Shown: one piece after another, positions 63,188 through 64,000 of the stretch
Layout: every line of letters starts with the position of its first letter
Position numbering within the stretch: position 1 is the stretch's first letter
NCBI RefSeq assembly: GCF_900090235.1
Contig: NZ_LT607750.1
Location: forward strand, 372,001-436,000
Source of the DNA: Micromonospora echinaurantiaca
GTDB taxonomy: Bacteria > Actinomycetota > Actinomycetes > Mycobacteriales > Micromonosporaceae
Reading direction: 5' to 3'
DNA length: 64,000 bases
The notes under the pieces: model-generated
What the model saw: only the letters and a program-made list of their open reading frames with translations
What the model was told of the DNA's origin: nothing
Databases searched by the model: none
Position numbers and translations under genes: made by a program

Positions 63188-64000
63188 GCGTGTCCGATCA
63201 TGGTGAGGTAGATGTCCTCCAGGGTCGGCCGGGTCACCGTGAGGCCGGGCACCTCGCCGCCGAAGCGCGCGGCCAGCTCCGCCACCAGCGCCGTCGGCGT
63301 CGCGCTCTCGACGCTCTCCAACGCCCCGTCCGGCGTACGCCAGGAGACCGTGGCCAGCGCCTCCTGCCGGTTGCCGAGCCGGTTCGGCGCGGCGACCTCC
63401 ACCAGCCGGCCGCCCGCGATCACCCCGACCCGGTCGGCCAGCGCCTCGGCCTCGTCCAGGTAGTGGGTGGTCAGCAGGATGGTGGTGCCGGCCGCGGCCA
63501 GGTCCCGGATCAGCTCCCAGAACTCGCGCCGCGCCTCCGGGTCGAAGCCGGTGGTCGGCTCGTCGAGGAAGAGCAGCTCGGGCCGGCCGACGATGCCGAG
63601 CGCCACGTCGAGCCGGCGCTTCTGGCCGCCGGAGAGGGTGTGCGTGCGGGCCTTCGCCTTGCCGGCCAGGCCGACCCGCTCGACGACCTTGTCCGGGTCG
63701 TCGGCGTCGGCGTAGAACCCGGCGAAGTGGCGGACCACCTCGCCGACGGTCAGCTCGTCGAACTCCCCGGTGCCCTGGAGCACGATGCCGACCCGGGAGC
63801 GCCAGTCCGCGGCCGGCTGCGCCGGATCGCTGCCGAGTACCGAGACCTCGCCGGCGTCCCGGCGCCGGAAGCCCTCCAGGATCTCCACCGTGGTGGTCTT
63901 GCCCGCGCCGTTCGGGCCGAGCAGGGCGAACACCTCGCCCCGGCGCACGTCGAGGTCGACCCCCGCCACCGCGACGGTGTCCCCGTACGCCTTGCGCAGC
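63184..64000 (-). CDS. ABC transporter ATPase, DrrA-like, start beyond the window
   Basis: At least 271 codons are present; the first residues lie past base 64000. The frame begins LRKAYGDTVAVAGVDLDV and contains Walker A GPNGAGKTT, Q-loop GIVLQGTGEFDELTVGE, signature LSGGQKRRLDVALGI, Walker B LLFLDEPTTGFDP and switch His in TTHYLDEAE. The C-terminal extension (~80 residues) is as in multidrug or antibiotic exporters of the DrrA type. It supplies energy for the permease downstream. Confidence 0.94.
   Translation of the reverse strand, partial: LRKAYGDTVAVAGVDLDVRRGEVFALLGPNGAGKTTTVEILEGFRRRDAGEVSVLGSDPAQPAADWRSRVGIVLQGTGEFDELTVGEVVRHFAGFYADADDPDKVVERVGLAGKAKARTHTLSGGQKRRLDVALGIVGRPELLFLDEPTTGFDPEARREFWELIRDLAAAGTTILLTTHYLDEAEALADRVGVIAGGRLVEVAAPNRLGNRQEALATVSWRTPDGALESVESATPTALVAELAARFGGEVPGLTVTRPTLEDIYLTMIGHA

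Overview
This is a very GC-rich actinobacterial chromosome segment. The family set, the frequent GTG/TTG starts and the gene order suggest Micromonosporaceae (Micromonospora or a close relative). That placement is an inference; the window has no rRNA gene to settle it.

The backbone from about 17.4 to 59.1 kb is a conserved actinobacterial housekeeping block: argS-lysA-hom-thrC / thrB-rho / rpmE-prfA / prmC-tsaC / glyA-[atpI-atpZ]-atpBEFHAGD / atpC-DUF2550 / cobalamin adenosyltransferase-murA. From general knowledge it parallels Mycobacterium tuberculosis Rv1292-Rv1315. Here it is interrupted several times: an RND permease and an MFS carrier between thrC and thrB; a secreted phosphodiester glycosidase/metallophosphoesterase and a polynucleotide kinase-phosphatase between rho and rpmE; a diguanylate cyclase between prfA and prmC; a low-molecular-weight phosphatase, a class A PBP and an SDR protein upstream of glyA; and an LCP cell-wall ligase between atpD and atpC.

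The left arm (1-17.4 kb) is accessory and rich in resistance-like and regulator/transporter pairs. It holds the end of an Erm-type rRNA methylase, an erythromycin-esterase-like protein, a TetR/Vat-like acetyltransferase pair with two matching operators, a TetR/MMPL operon with two tandem palindromic operators, HxlR/MFS and MocR/PEP-mutase-like divergent pairs, a stand-alone LigD-type polymerase, and an ECF41 sigma factor with an NDH-2-like oxidoreductase. At 14.3-15.7 kb there is a scarred zone: a 3' fragment of tRNA-Phe (an integration-site relic), an intact tRNA-Arg(CCG) and an eroded IS630-type transposase.

The right arm (59.1-64 kb) carries a 3-hydroxyacyl-CoA dehydrogenase, an MFS carrier with a divergent ArsR-type regulator, and an ABC-2 exporter whose ATPase runs off the edge.

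Between genes lie many long perfect or near-perfect palindromes. Most sit just after stop codons and lack a clear T-tract. At least two sequence families recur: TTCACTGAATGAGTGGC at 3.6 and 37.8 kb, and GATCAAGRGGTTTGSGTC at 15.8 and 23.1 kb. No CRISPR array and no complete mobile element was seen.
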